Below, piece by piece: positions 18,051 to 26,424 of a DNA stretch of 64,000 nucleotides (the first letter of the stretch is position 1; each line of letters begins with the position of its first letter). Below the pieces are notes generated by a model. That model searched no databases. It was not told the origin of the DNA and saw only the letters and a program-made list of their open reading frames with translations. Both the position numbers and the translations under genes were made by a program. Origin of the DNA: Trebonia sp963771985 (lineage in GTDB: Bacteria; Actinomycetota; Actinomycetes; Streptosporangiales; Streptosporangiaceae); NCBI GenBank assembly GCA_963771985.1, contig CAVYVO010000010.1, positions 1 through 64,000 of the forward strand, given 5' to 3'.

Positions 18051-18749
18051 ATGAGCGTCTTTGCACGGCCGGAGCCGGAGCGTCCAGCCGAACCGGAGTG
18101 GCCGTCCCCACCGGACCCCGGCGACTTGAGCAAGCGGCTCGCGCGGCGGCGCACCGAGCTACGCCTGTCCACGACGCAGGTGTCCGCCCGGGCGCGGATC
18201 AGCCGACGTTACCTTGAATATCTTGAGCGCTATCCGGCTTCGCCGGAGCCCCCGGTGCTGCGCCGTCTGGCCGCGGCGCTGTGGACGACGCCGGCCGCGC
18301 TGCTCGGTGCGGGCGCCGAGACGCCGCCCGGGCACGCGTCGCGGCCGGAGCCGGCGGTGGTCCAGAAGCTGACATCCGCCGACTGCCGCAGCCTGATCGC
18401 GCCGGGCGGAATCGGCCGGATCGCGTTCTGCACGGTCTCCGGCCCTGTCGTGCTGCCGGTCAACTTCACGGTCGTGAGCGGCTCCATCGTGGTCAGGACC
18501 AACCCTGGGACGCTGATCGAGGCGCACGGCGACGAGCGGGCCGCGTTCGAGGTCGACCACGTCGACGAGGTGCTGCGCCAGGGCTGGAGCGTCCTGGTCC
18601 TCGGGCAGGCGCACCGGGTGCTGCAGGCGGGCGAACTGCGGCACGTCCGGGAGGAGGCCACGATCCTGCCGTGGCCCGGCGGCGACCGCGACGTCTACGT
18701 GCGGATCGTCCCGGACCAGATCTCCGGGCGCCGGCTATCCGCCCGCTGA
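18051..18749 (+). CDS. HTH-PNPOx fusion (XRE helix-turn-helix plus flavin-reductase-like domain)
   Basis: 232 aa. The N-terminal XRE-type HTH is at about 25-70 (LSKRLARRRTELRLSTTQVS, RARISRRYLEYLERYP). A pyridoxamine-5'-phosphate-oxidase-like split barrel follows (GGIGRIAFCTVSGPVVLPVN, IVVRTNPGTLIEA, AFEVDHVDEVLRQGWSVLV). Such fusions are common in actinomycetes near stress (CBS, USP) genes, and a CBS-BON gene lies 360 bp downstream. The second domain probably binds flavin or F420. ATG 18051 follows GAGGAG. Confidence 0.88.
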   Translation: MSVFARPEPERPAEPEWPSPPDPGDLSKRLARRRTELRLSTTQVSARARISRRYLEYLERYPASPEPPVLRRLAAALWTTPAALLGAGAETPPGHASRPEPAVVQKLTSADCRSLIAPGGIGRIAFCTVSGPVVLPVNFTVVSGSIVVRTNPGTLIEAHGDERAAFEVDHVDEVLRQGWSVLVLGQAHRVLQAGELRHVREEATILPWPGGDRDVYVRIVPDQISGRRLSAR

Positions 18750-18813
18750 GGGTCCTGGCCTGCGGGGACTTACGGCCCTGACCGGGGACCAGCGGCGGCG
18801 GGATGCTAGAAGC

Positions 18814-19089
18814 ATGTTTGGCAGGCATCCAGCGTTCAGCGACCCGGTGCAGGAATGGCGCCCGGCGGCGGACCCCGAGGTTCCGTCGAAGGCCTGCTGC
18901 TGTCCCGCCAGGCCCGTGGTCAAGGTCATTATGCCGCCCGTCCCCGGCCGACCGCACCCGGTCGACCTGTGGCTGTGCGGCCACCACTACCGCGCCTCCC
19001 GCGCGGCACTGCTCCTTGCCGGCGCGCGTGTGGAAGACCCCACCGCACCGCACGGAGCTGACATCGAAATCCTCGCCGAAGTCGGCTAA
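18814..19089 (+). CDS. Small cysteine-containing protein, DUF7455-like
   Basis: 91 aa. A Cys cluster (KACCCPARPVVKVIM) and a second site LWLCGHHYRASRAALL give a probable zinc-binding pair, as in DUF7455 proteins of actinobacteria (CxxC...CxHH). The function is unknown. It sits between the HTH-PNPOx and CBS-BON genes in the same direction (21-bp gap to the latter) and may belong to one stress-type operon. Confidence 0.6.
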   Translation: MFGRHPAFSDPVQEWRPAADPEVPSKACCCPARPVVKVIMPPVPGRPHPVDLWLCGHHYRASRAALLLAGARVEDPTAPHGADIEILAEVG

Positions 19090-19110
19090 GTTCTTTGGAG
19101 GTGAGCGGAC

Positions 19111-20037
19111 GTGCCACGAACAGACATTCACCTCGACGCGATGCTCCGTCACCTGGGCGCCGCGTATTACGAATCGCTGCACGGCAGGGCTACCCGGTCT
19201 GACCTGACCAGGGCACTGGACACGGTCGAGGAGCACCTGCAGGAGCAGGGGGAGCAGCGGCCCGCCGCCGCGCCCGTCCCGCCGCCCGCGCCGCGAGAAC
19301 ACGACGGGGACGGCGCCCGGCCGCACCGCCGCCGGTGGGCCCGCCGGGTCAGGGATGTGATGACGACTAACGTCGTAAGCGTTGACCGGATTACCCCGTA
19401 TAAAGAGATTGACCGGATACTGACCGAGCACAGGATCAGCGGGCTGCCGGTGCTGACAATGGGCAGGCACGTGGCCGGCGTGGTGTCCGAGGCCGACCTG
19501 CTCGCCGCGGAAGACAAGCAAGCGCGGCAGGCAAGGGCCGCGAGCGCAAGCGGCCAGCGGTGGCGGCGCGGCAGGCGCCAGCCTGCCGCGCTGGTCGCCG
19601 GCGACCTCATGACGAGCCCGGCCGTCACGATCCATCCGGACGCGACGATCCCCGCCGCGGCCCGCGCGATGAACGCGGGTCATGTCGGGCGGCTGCCGGT
19701 GGTCGATCCGGACGGCAAGCTGATCGGGATCGTGAGCCGCCGCGACCTGCTGAGCGTGTTTCTCCGGCCGGACAAAGAGATCGCCGAGGACGCGGCAACG
19801 GTCCTGAGCGAGATCCTGCTCGCCGAGCCTGGCGACGCCGCCGTGACAGTGCGGAGCGGCGTGGTGACCCTGACCGGCACGCTCAAGCCGATGGCGGGTC
19901 AGCACACGGACCTGGTCCCGGTCGCGATCCGGCTGCTGTGGGACATCGACGGCGTGGTTGACGTCGTTAACCGCCTTGGCATGCAGTCACCACCGCCCCA
20001 GGTGACGCCGGAGGACAGCGTCCCGTCAGCCTCATAA
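19111..20037 (+). CDS. CBS-pair and BON-domain protein
   Basis: 308 aa. An N-terminal segment with YYESLHGRATRSDLTRAL resembles domains found with CBS proteins. Two CBS motifs follow (VRDVMTTNVVSVDRITPYKE; AGDLMTSPAVTIHPDATI), then a BON domain (VLSEILLAEPGDAAVTVRSG, VVTLTGTL, VDVVNRL). CBS pairs bind adenosyl ligands; BON domains bind membranes or polymers. In mycobacteria and streptomycetes such genes are often dormancy or stress induced. The GTG start is supported by GGAGGTGAG. Confidence 0.88.
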   Translation: MPRTDIHLDAMLRHLGAAYYESLHGRATRSDLTRALDTVEEHLQEQGEQRPAAAPVPPPAPREHDGDGARPHRRRWARRVRDVMTTNVVSVDRITPYKEIDRILTEHRISGLPVLTMGRHVAGVVSEADLLAAEDKQARQARAASASGQRWRRGRRQPAALVAGDLMTSPAVTIHPDATIPAAARAMNAGHVGRLPVVDPDGKLIGIVSRRDLLSVFLRPDKEIAEDAATVLSEILLAEPGDAAVTVRSGVVTLTGTLKPMAGQHTDLVPVAIRLLWDIDGVVDVVNRLGMQSPPPQVTPEDSVPSAS

Positions 20038-20042
20038 GGGCG

Positions 20043-20741
20043 TCATCCGGCGGGCTGGCTTCCCGCGGTGCCCGGGATGACCTCCTTGCCGGTGACCGGG
20101 TGGCGGTAGTGGAAGGGAAGCGTCGTGGTGTCCGGCCACAGCCTCGGCGCGTCGGCGAGCAGTTCGTCGGGGCCGTACGGGTCCTCGGGGTAGATGACCG
20201 TCGCGTTCGGCACGTAGTCCGGCGGCGTGTGCGTCCAGCCGTCTTCGAAAGTCCCGTGCCAGAACGCCCGGTAGAACAGCTTCTTGATCTTCCACACGCC
20301 GTCGGCGGACACGTAGACGTTCTCGTAGAGGCCGCCTTCCCACCACTGGCGCACCGGCGCCTGTTCCGACGCGACCGACTCGTGGGTGCCGGCCTGCATC
20401 AGCGTGCGGTACCTGGCGTAGGCGGTGCGCCGGTCCGGCGCCACGTGCACGATGTCCTGCAGCATGGGGTGATCGAGTAGCCGCCCGTAGGCGGGCCCGT
20501 TCACGCCGCTGGTGAACCGGCTGCGGAACCGGCCGGCGTACAGCCGCGCGATCCCGGCGCGCTTCTTGTAGACGCCCCCGATGAAGATGACCTCCCCGTC
20601 CTCGTCGAACAGGTCGACCACCTCGTCGTACAGGCATTTGTCCAGGTAGTAGCCGTAGGCGTGCTGCAGGTTGCGGATCGCGAGGGCGTCCTCGACCATG
20701 CCGAGCCGGTGCTCGAGCTCGGCGACTCTGTCTTCCGTCAC
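20043..20741 (-). CDS. SnoaL-like (NTF2-fold) protein
   Basis: 232 aa with the SnoaL_4-type N-terminus LEHRLGMVEDALAIRNLQHA, YGYYLDKCLYDEVVDLF and a cone-shaped NTF2 fold. Members are isomerases, cyclases, dehydratases or ring-hydroxylation subunits. Its GTG overlaps the stop of the carotenoid oxygenase gene (GTGA), so the two are translationally coupled and probably act on the same substrate. The C-terminal tail of about 60 residues is longer than in simple SnoaL proteins. Confidence 0.85.
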   Translation of the reverse strand: MTEDRVAELEHRLGMVEDALAIRNLQHAYGYYLDKCLYDEVVDLFDEDGEVIFIGGVYKKRAGIARLYAGRFRSRFTSGVNGPAYGRLLDHPMLQDIVHVAPDRRTAYARYRTLMQAGTHESVASEQAPVRQWWEGGLYENVYVSADGVWKIKKLFYRAFWHGTFEDGWTHTPPDYVPNATVIYPEDPYGPDELLADAPRLWPDTTTLPFHYRHPVTGKEVIPGTAGSQPAG

Positions 20742-22207
20742 GAAAGCCTCCCGGCTAGCTGCTCGTGTGACACCCAGTTCCCGTGCAGGCCGCCCGGCAT
20801 CCGGATGGGGATCTTCAAAGTCGCGACGGGCGGCGCGTCGATGTGCTGGGCGTCCAGGATCAGCAGGTCGGTCGTCCCGGTCGCGTGCCGGTCCACCAGC
20901 TGCATCACGTAGCCCTCGCCGTGCGGGGCACCGGGCGAAGGCGGCACGAAGATCGCCTCCTGCACGGTGCTGTCCTCGCCCGCGAACCGGCGCTTAAGCG
21001 CACCCGTCGACGGGTCGATGGACGCCAGCCAGCGGAACCCGGGCAGCCCGTCGGACGGCTTCTCCCCGGGCACCGACGTCAGGTTCATGACACCGAACCG
21101 GTATCCCCGCGTCGCCCACCGGTCGTCGGTGCGCGGGAACTCCCCGGAACAGCCGGTCAGCCGCCGCTCGCTGAACGTGGTCACTCCGTCGCCGCCGTCC
21201 GGCGGTCCTTGCGTGTCGATCGTCCAGCGCGACAGGTACGCGCTGATGCGCTCGGGGTCGAACGGCGCCCCGGAGATGTCAGGGAACCAGGGGAACGCGG
21301 ACTTCTCACCCACCGGCGTGTCGATGTGCACGAACCGCCCGTCGTCGAAGGCGTTCATGATGTGCGAGGCGAACCGGTTCGTGCCGCGGAACCAGCGCAC
21401 GGACGAGCCGCGCCGGGGCACCACGCCGAGGTACACGTCCCGCGACCCGTCCCACACGTAGTACGGACCGCCCGCTTTCAGCCGGGACAGGTCGGACGTC
21501 AGCGGGATGATCGGGAAGACGACGAAGTTCTCGGTCACCGCCCAGTCGTGGACCATGCTGGCGTACGGCGCCTCGAACCAGGCCTCGTGCGTGATCCGGC
21601 CGGACGCGTCCGCCTCGTAGTAGGCGATATCCGGGGTCGTCTCTCCTTTGGCCGCGTACCCGAAGAACACGAGCGACCCGGACCGCGGGTCGATCTTCGG
21701 GTGCGCGGTCGCGGTCCGCGACGACAGGCCGCCCTCCCACGTCCACTCCCCGACCGTGTCCAGGGTGTCCGGGTCGATCTGGACCGGCGCGCTGTCCTCC
21801 TTGGACGCCAGCAGCCGCCCGGCGTGCCAGTACACGTTGGTGTTGGCGAGCCCGCGGGACAGGCCCGCGACGGACGGGTCGTCGGTGTACGGGTTCCGGT
21901 ACGCGCCGAACAGCGAGCGGCGCGCCTCCCGTTCGGCCAGGAACCGCGGCGTCCGCACATATCGCGACCGGTAGTCGCAGTACCCGTTCTCGAACCGGAA
22001 CATCGCGACCATGCCGTCGGCGTTGAAGTAGAAGTCACGCTCGGCGGACGGCGGCCACGCCGGGTCGGCGCCGACCCGGTAGAAGGTGCCGCGCAGCGAC
22101 GCGGGCACCTCGCCCTGGGTCACCTCGAGGCCGCGGATCTCGCCTTCCATCCGCACCGGCGCGAACCGGCCGGCGAACCCGGGCTCCTCAGGAAACCGCA
22201 CCGACAT
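20738..22207 (-). CDS. Carotenoid cleavage oxygenase family (RPE65/lignostilbene dioxygenase-like)
   Basis: 489 aa from ATG 22207 (about 490 aa is usual). The seven-bladed propeller family is recognised from GTFYRVGADPAWPP, TATAHPKIDPRSG, MVHDWAVTENFVVFPIIPLT, FASHIMNAFDDG and GGLHGNWV. These supply the four His ligands of a non-heme Fe(II). It should cleave a conjugated double bond in an apocarotenoid or stilbene with O2. Pairing with a SnoaL protein and the lack of carotenoid synthesis genes nearby make a phenylpropanoid/stilbene substrate plausible; that is inference. Confidence 0.9.
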   Translation of the reverse strand: MSVRFPEEPGFAGRFAPVRMEGEIRGLEVTQGEVPASLRGTFYRVGADPAWPPSAERDFYFNADGMVAMFRFENGYCDYRSRYVRTPRFLAEREARRSLFGAYRNPYTDDPSVAGLSRGLANTNVYWHAGRLLASKEDSAPVQIDPDTLDTVGEWTWEGGLSSRTATAHPKIDPRSGSLVFFGYAAKGETTPDIAYYEADASGRITHEAWFEAPYASMVHDWAVTENFVVFPIIPLTSDLSRLKAGGPYYVWDGSRDVYLGVVPRRGSSVRWFRGTNRFASHIMNAFDDGRFVHIDTPVGEKSAFPWFPDISGAPFDPERISAYLSRWTIDTQGPPDGGDGVTTFSERRLTGCSGEFPRTDDRWATRGYRFGVMNLTSVPGEKPSDGLPGFRWLASIDPSTGALKRRFAGEDSTVQEAIFVPPSPGAPHGEGYVMQLVDRHATGTTDLLILDAQHIDAPPVATLKIPIRMPGGLHGNWVSHEQLAGRLS

Positions 22208-22373
22208 TCCGCGAGCGTAACGTGCGGCCAGCCGACGGGAGAAGGTCGCGAGCGCCGATTCGGCGGCTGTCCGGTTGTGCGGCTGGAACAAAAATCCATT
22301 ATCCCGAACGGAAGCGCCTGTCTCCCCGCCGTCCAGCAATTCTCCTTCTTCCGGCCGGCATAAACCGGCCGGC

Positions 22374-24836
22374 TCATCCCGCCGGGAGGACCACCTCGAC
22401 CCGTACCGTCGCGCCCGGCGCCGCCAGCGGCACGAGCGTCCCCTCCAGGAGCTCGCCGTCGACGAGGAGCCGGCTCTTGCCGACCTGGCCGCGCCGCACG
22501 GTGATCGTGTAGGTCGCGCCGCGGAACCGCCGCGTGGCCGTATACCCCGGCCAGGTCGAGGGCAGCACCGGGGAAACGCGGAGGCCGGTGAGTTCGGGCC
22601 TGATGCCGAGGATCCACTGGGTGATGGCGACGAAGTTCCACGCGGCCGTTCCGGTCAGCCAGGAGTTCTTCGCCTCCCCGTGCGTGGGCGCGTCCCGCCC
22701 GGCGATCATCTGCGCGTAGACGTAGGGCTCGCAGCGGTGCACCTCGGAGATCGGCTCGCGGGCCGAGGGGTTGATCCGCCGGTAGTAGTCGAAGGCGGCG
22801 TCGCCGTCCCCCGCCATCGCCGAGGCGATCATCACCCACGGGTTCGTGTGGCAGAACACGCTGGCGTTCTCCTTGTACCCCGGCGGGTAGGACGAGATCT
22901 CGCCGAGTTCGACGTGGTACGTCGTGAACGCGGGCTGCAGCAGCATAACCCCGTGGGCCGTGGCCAGCCGGTCCCGCACGCTCGCCAGCGCCCGGGTAGC
23001 CAGGGTGGGCGCTGGGGAGGCGCCACCTTCCGTTCCGCTGAAAATTCCAATGCCGCCCATCACGCATATGCCCTGTGGCTCGATGAAGATCTGCCCCTCC
23101 AGGTTGCGCGAAGACCCTACCGGATTCCCGAAGTGGTCGTAGGCGCGCAGGAACCACTCGCCGTCCCAGCCGTGCTCGGCGGTCACGGCGGCCATCTTCT
23201 CCGCGTCGGCCCGGTAGCTGTCCGCGTCCTCCGGCCGTCCGGCCAGGTCGGCGATGGCGGCGAACTCCCTGGCGGCGAGCGTGAACAGGCCGGCGATGAA
23301 CACCGACTCGGCGACACCGCCTTCGAGGTTCTCCGTGGTCTGGAACGACTCGCCGGGGGTGAGCGAGAAGCAGTTCAGGTTCAGGCAGTCGTTCCAGTCC
23401 GCCCGGCCGATGAGCGGCAGCCCGTGCGGGCCGATGCGGTCGAGGGTGTAGCGGACGGAGCGTTCCAGGTGGCCGTAGAGGGTGGCATCGCCGCAGTCGC
23501 TGAACGGCACTTCCACGTCGAGAATGCTCGTGTCGCCGGTCTCCTTCAGGTAGGCGGCGACGCCGAGGACGAGCCAGAGCGGGTCGTCGTTGAAGCCGGA
23601 GCCGATCGCGTCGTTGCCGGTCTTGGTGAGCGGCTGGTACTGGTGGTAGGCGCCGCCGCCGGCGAACTGGGTGGCGGCGAGGTCGATGATGCGCTGACGG
23701 GCGGGTTCGGCGGCGAGCTGGACGGAGCCGAGGAGGTCCTGGCAAGAGTCCCGGAAGCCCATGCCCCGGGAGATCCCGGTCTCGAACGACGACACCGAAC
23801 GGCTCATGTTGAACGTCACCAGGCACTGGTAGGCGTTCCAGATGTTGACCATGCGGTTGGTGTCCTCGTCCGGCGTGTCGACGGTGAGGACGGCGAGGAG
23901 CTCGTCCCAGTAGCTGATCAGGTCCGCGAAACCGCTGCTGACCGTCTCCGGCCGCAGCCAGCGCTGGATGAGGGGCTTGACCATGGACTTGTTGATGACC
24001 CCCGGCGCCTCGAACTTGGCGTCGCGCGAGTTCTCCCAGTAGCCGAGGAGGAAGATGACCTCTTTGGTCTCCCCGGGCTGGAGGTTCAGCTTGACATGGT
24101 GGGCGCCGTGCGGTGCCCAGCCGTGGACGATTGAGTCGCTGGTGCGGCCGCGTTCCACGGCGAGCGGCCTGTCGAATCCCCGGTACGGGCCGAGGAACGC
24201 CTCCCGCTGGGTGTCGAAGCCGGCCAGCGGCTCCGAGCACGCGAAGTAGGCGAAGTGGTCGCGCCGCTCGCGGTACTCGGTCTTGTGGTAGATGACGCCG
24301 TCCTCGACTTCCACCTCGCCGGTGGAGTAGTTCCGCTGGAAGTTCGTCGCGTCGTCCTGGGCGTCCCAGAGGGCGAACTCGACGGACGAGAAGAGGGAGA
24401 GCTGGACGTTCCGCGCGCGCTCGTTCGTGACGGACAGCCGCCAGACCTCGAAAGTTTCACCGCGGGGCACGAAGTAGCGGGTCTTGGCCCGGATGCCGTG
24501 CCTGGCGGAGCTGATCTCGGTATACGACAGGCCGTGGCGGCATTCGTACTCGTCAAGGCCGGTCCGGGTGGGCTGCCACGACGGTGACCAGTACTGGCCC
24601 GTGGTGTCGTCCCGCAGGTAGAGGTAGCGGCCGCCGGTGTCGGCGGGCACGTTGTTGTACCGGTACCTGGTGAGCCGCCGCAGTCGCGCGTCGCGATGCC
24701 AGGAGTAGCCGCCGGCCGTGTTGGAGATGATGCCGAAGTATCCGTCCGTGCCCAGGTAGTTGATCCACGGCACGGGAGTGTCCGGCCGGGTGATCACGTA
24801 TTCGCGGCGATCGTCGTCGAAATAGCCGTAGCGCAT
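22374..24836 (-). CDS. GH94 disaccharide phosphorylase (cellobiose/chitobiose phosphorylase type)
   Basis: 820 aa, the usual length. It opens with YGYFDDDRREYVITRPDTPV and IISNTAGGYSWHRDARLRRL, as GH94 enzymes do. The catalytic-domain blocks SFETGISRGMGFRDSCQDLL, GRADWNDCLNL (general acid Asp) and FCHTNPWVMIA are present. It reversibly phosphorolyses a beta-linked disaccharide to glucose-1-phosphate plus sugar in the cytosol. Close similarity by eye is to cellobiose/cellodextrin phosphorylases, but the substrate is not certain. ATG 24836 follows AAGGGAA. It is not in an obvious operon. Confidence 0.9.
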   Translation of the reverse strand: MRYGYFDDDRREYVITRPDTPVPWINYLGTDGYFGIISNTAGGYSWHRDARLRRLTRYRYNNVPADTGGRYLYLRDDTTGQYWSPSWQPTRTGLDEYECRHGLSYTEISSARHGIRAKTRYFVPRGETFEVWRLSVTNERARNVQLSLFSSVEFALWDAQDDATNFQRNYSTGEVEVEDGVIYHKTEYRERRDHFAYFACSEPLAGFDTQREAFLGPYRGFDRPLAVERGRTSDSIVHGWAPHGAHHVKLNLQPGETKEVIFLLGYWENSRDAKFEAPGVINKSMVKPLIQRWLRPETVSSGFADLISYWDELLAVLTVDTPDEDTNRMVNIWNAYQCLVTFNMSRSVSSFETGISRGMGFRDSCQDLLGSVQLAAEPARQRIIDLAATQFAGGGAYHQYQPLTKTGNDAIGSGFNDDPLWLVLGVAAYLKETGDTSILDVEVPFSDCGDATLYGHLERSVRYTLDRIGPHGLPLIGRADWNDCLNLNCFSLTPGESFQTTENLEGGVAESVFIAGLFTLAAREFAAIADLAGRPEDADSYRADAEKMAAVTAEHGWDGEWFLRAYDHFGNPVGSSRNLEGQIFIEPQGICVMGGIGIFSGTEGGASPAPTLATRALASVRDRLATAHGVMLLQPAFTTYHVELGEISSYPPGYKENASVFCHTNPWVMIASAMAGDGDAAFDYYRRINPSAREPISEVHRCEPYVYAQMIAGRDAPTHGEAKNSWLTGTAAWNFVAITQWILGIRPELTGLRVSPVLPSTWPGYTATRRFRGATYTITVRRGQVGKSRLLVDGELLEGTLVPLAAPGATVRVEVVLPAG

Positions 24837-24975
24837 CGCGTTCCCTTGCTGACTTCGGAGCGGGCACGGCACTCGGCCATGTCACCGCTGACATCGGACG
24901 CTCAGCGCTACTTTACCGGTTAAGTTGGTCGATGACCACGTTCGTATTAGTCACCCTAACGGCGACCGCCGGCGG

Positions 24976-26067
24976 CTACCAGATCTGGTGCGCCACCTCC
25001 GCGACGAGTTCCAGCTTGCGCTCCTGCACGTCCTCGTTGGTGAGGTTCGCGCCGGGCAGGGTCGAGGAGAACCCGCACTGCGTGGAGACGCCCAGCCGCT
25101 CCAGCCCGGTGTAGCGGGCCGCCTCGTGCACGCGAGCGGTCAGGTCTTTGACGGATTCCAGGGTGGTGGTCTTGCTGGACACGAGCCCCAGGATGATCGC
25201 CTTGTCGTCCGGCGCCTTGGCCAGCGGCTCGAACGAGCCTGATCGCTCGTCGTCGTACTCGAGCAGGAACACGCCGAAGTTGGCAAGCCGGCCGAAGACC
25301 GCCTCGGCGGTGAAGTCGTAACCGCCGGAGCCGATCCACTGGCTCATGTTGTTGCCTTTGCAGACGTGCAGGCCGAACGCCACGCCGGGGACGTCCGCCA
25401 CGCTGTTGATGATGTCCAGGCCCTCGGCGAGGGTCCGCTCAGTGGGCATGCCCAGGCTCTCGCGCAGTTCCCGGTTCTCCGGATCGACCATCGTGCCGAT
25501 GTCGGGCGAATCGATCTGAATATAGGTGCAGCCGAGCCGGGCGAGCTCCTCGGCCTCCGCCTTGATGATCGCGGCGGCGTCCGTGAACATTTCATAGGCG
25601 TCCGTGTAGACCGCGCCGGTCAGCTCCGGCGACCACAGGGAGTAGATGAACAGCGGGCTCGGCAGTGTGACCTTGACGGTCCTGGCCGCCCGGGCGCGGG
25701 AGTAGGCGAACTCCTCGACGGTCAGCTTCCGCCGCTGGCTGATCTTGCCGGTCACGGTGAACGGGGAGTGCCACTCCCACTCTTCGGTGGCGCTGTGAAA
25801 GTGAACGCCCGCGCCCTCGATGGGCTCCACCCCGTTCAGCTCGCCGATGATCTGGTCGAAGAACGAGAACCGCCGGAACTCGCCGTCGGTGATGACGTCG
25901 AGTCCCGCGCCTTCCTGCATGGCGATGGCCTGATCGACCGCGCGGTCCTCGATCCGCTTGAACTCAGGCGCGCTGAGCTGCCCGGCCTCGTGTGCCGCCC
26001 GGGCTTGCTGCAGGTACCTGGGCCGCAGGAGCGAGCCAATGACGTCGGAGTGATGGAACTGTGCCAT
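24976..26067 (-). CDS. MetE-like (cobalamin-independent methionine synthase C-terminal domain) protein
   Basis: 363 aa, only the C-terminal catalytic-type barrel of MetE. Family sites: FHHSDVIGSLLRP, LDVITDGEFRRFSFFDQI, YIQIDSPDIGTM, GLHVCKGNN and STQCGFSSTLPGANL (putative zinc ligands His, Cys and Cys). Stand-alone versions are methyltransferases or lyases of uncertain substrate, not true methionine synthases. AGGAGG precedes ATG 26067. A paralogue lies at 49377 in the catabolic block. Confidence 0.85.
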   Translation of the reverse strand: MAQFHHSDVIGSLLRPRYLQQARAAHEAGQLSAPEFKRIEDRAVDQAIAMQEGAGLDVITDGEFRRFSFFDQIIGELNGVEPIEGAGVHFHSATEEWEWHSPFTVTGKISQRRKLTVEEFAYSRARAARTVKVTLPSPLFIYSLWSPELTGAVYTDAYEMFTDAAAIIKAEAEELARLGCTYIQIDSPDIGTMVDPENRELRESLGMPTERTLAEGLDIINSVADVPGVAFGLHVCKGNNMSQWIGSGGYDFTAEAVFGRLANFGVFLLEYDDERSGSFEPLAKAPDDKAIILGLVSSKTTTLESVKDLTARVHEAARYTGLERLGVSTQCGFSSTLPGANLTNEDVQERKLELVAEVAHQIW

Positions 26068-26175
26068 CGCCAGCCTCCTGGGACATCGTCGTCTGGGTGC
26101 TAGTACCGGCCTACCCGCCGCCGGCCGGCCTGAGAAGTGGCGAAGCGCACATTTTGACCGGTGGTCCTTTAGCCG

Positions 26176-26210
26176 GCCAGCACATGCCCTGCTCCCAGCA
26201 CATGCCCTGC
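26176..26210. repeat. 17-bp tandem duplication (CAGCACATGCCCTGCTC)
   Basis: Two adjacent copies (26176-26192 and 26194-26210, one base between) in the intergenic region upstream of the MetE-like gene. Confidence 0.8.
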
Positions 26211-26283
26211 TCGCCGCCGCCCGCGCCCACCGCACCGCCCACCGCGCTATCTCACCAGGCAATCCAGCAACAGCGCCGATGAT

Positions 26284-26374
26284 GATGGATCGTTAAGACC
26301 CCTATGGTGTACCCAACGATCCGTCGTAATTTCCGGACAGGGTTATCCACAGGCTCAGGGATTAGTTATCCACA
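26284..26374. promoter_or_regulatory. Inverted repeat and two perfect DnaA boxes upstream of the AbiEi-like gene
   Basis: GATGGATCGTT (26284-26294) and AACGATCCGTC (26315-26325) form an inverted repeat with one mismatch. Two copies of TTATCCACA follow at 26343-26351 and 26366-26374, 23 bp apart in the same orientation. TTATCCACA is the consensus DnaA box. Nothing else resembling an origin (no A+T-rich unwinding region, no dnaA/dnaN) is present, so a regulatory role is more likely. Confidence 0.6.
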
Positions 26375-26424
26375 GAATCGAGATCGGACTGGCGCTCGGC
26401 ACCCAGGATTTACACGCTTTACCT

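Noticed and set aside
22275..24134. Long plus-strand ORF opposite the GH94 gene
   Set aside because: It is an antisense shadow caused by high third-position G+C; there is no domain, and the GH94 frame is unmistakable. The same applies to other long antisense ORFs (12, 16, 20.8, 30, 41.6 and 47.9-49.3 kb).
26343..26374. Chromosomal or plasmid replication origin
   Set aside because: Only two DnaA boxes, with no A+T-rich unwinding element, dnaA/dnaN or rep gene.
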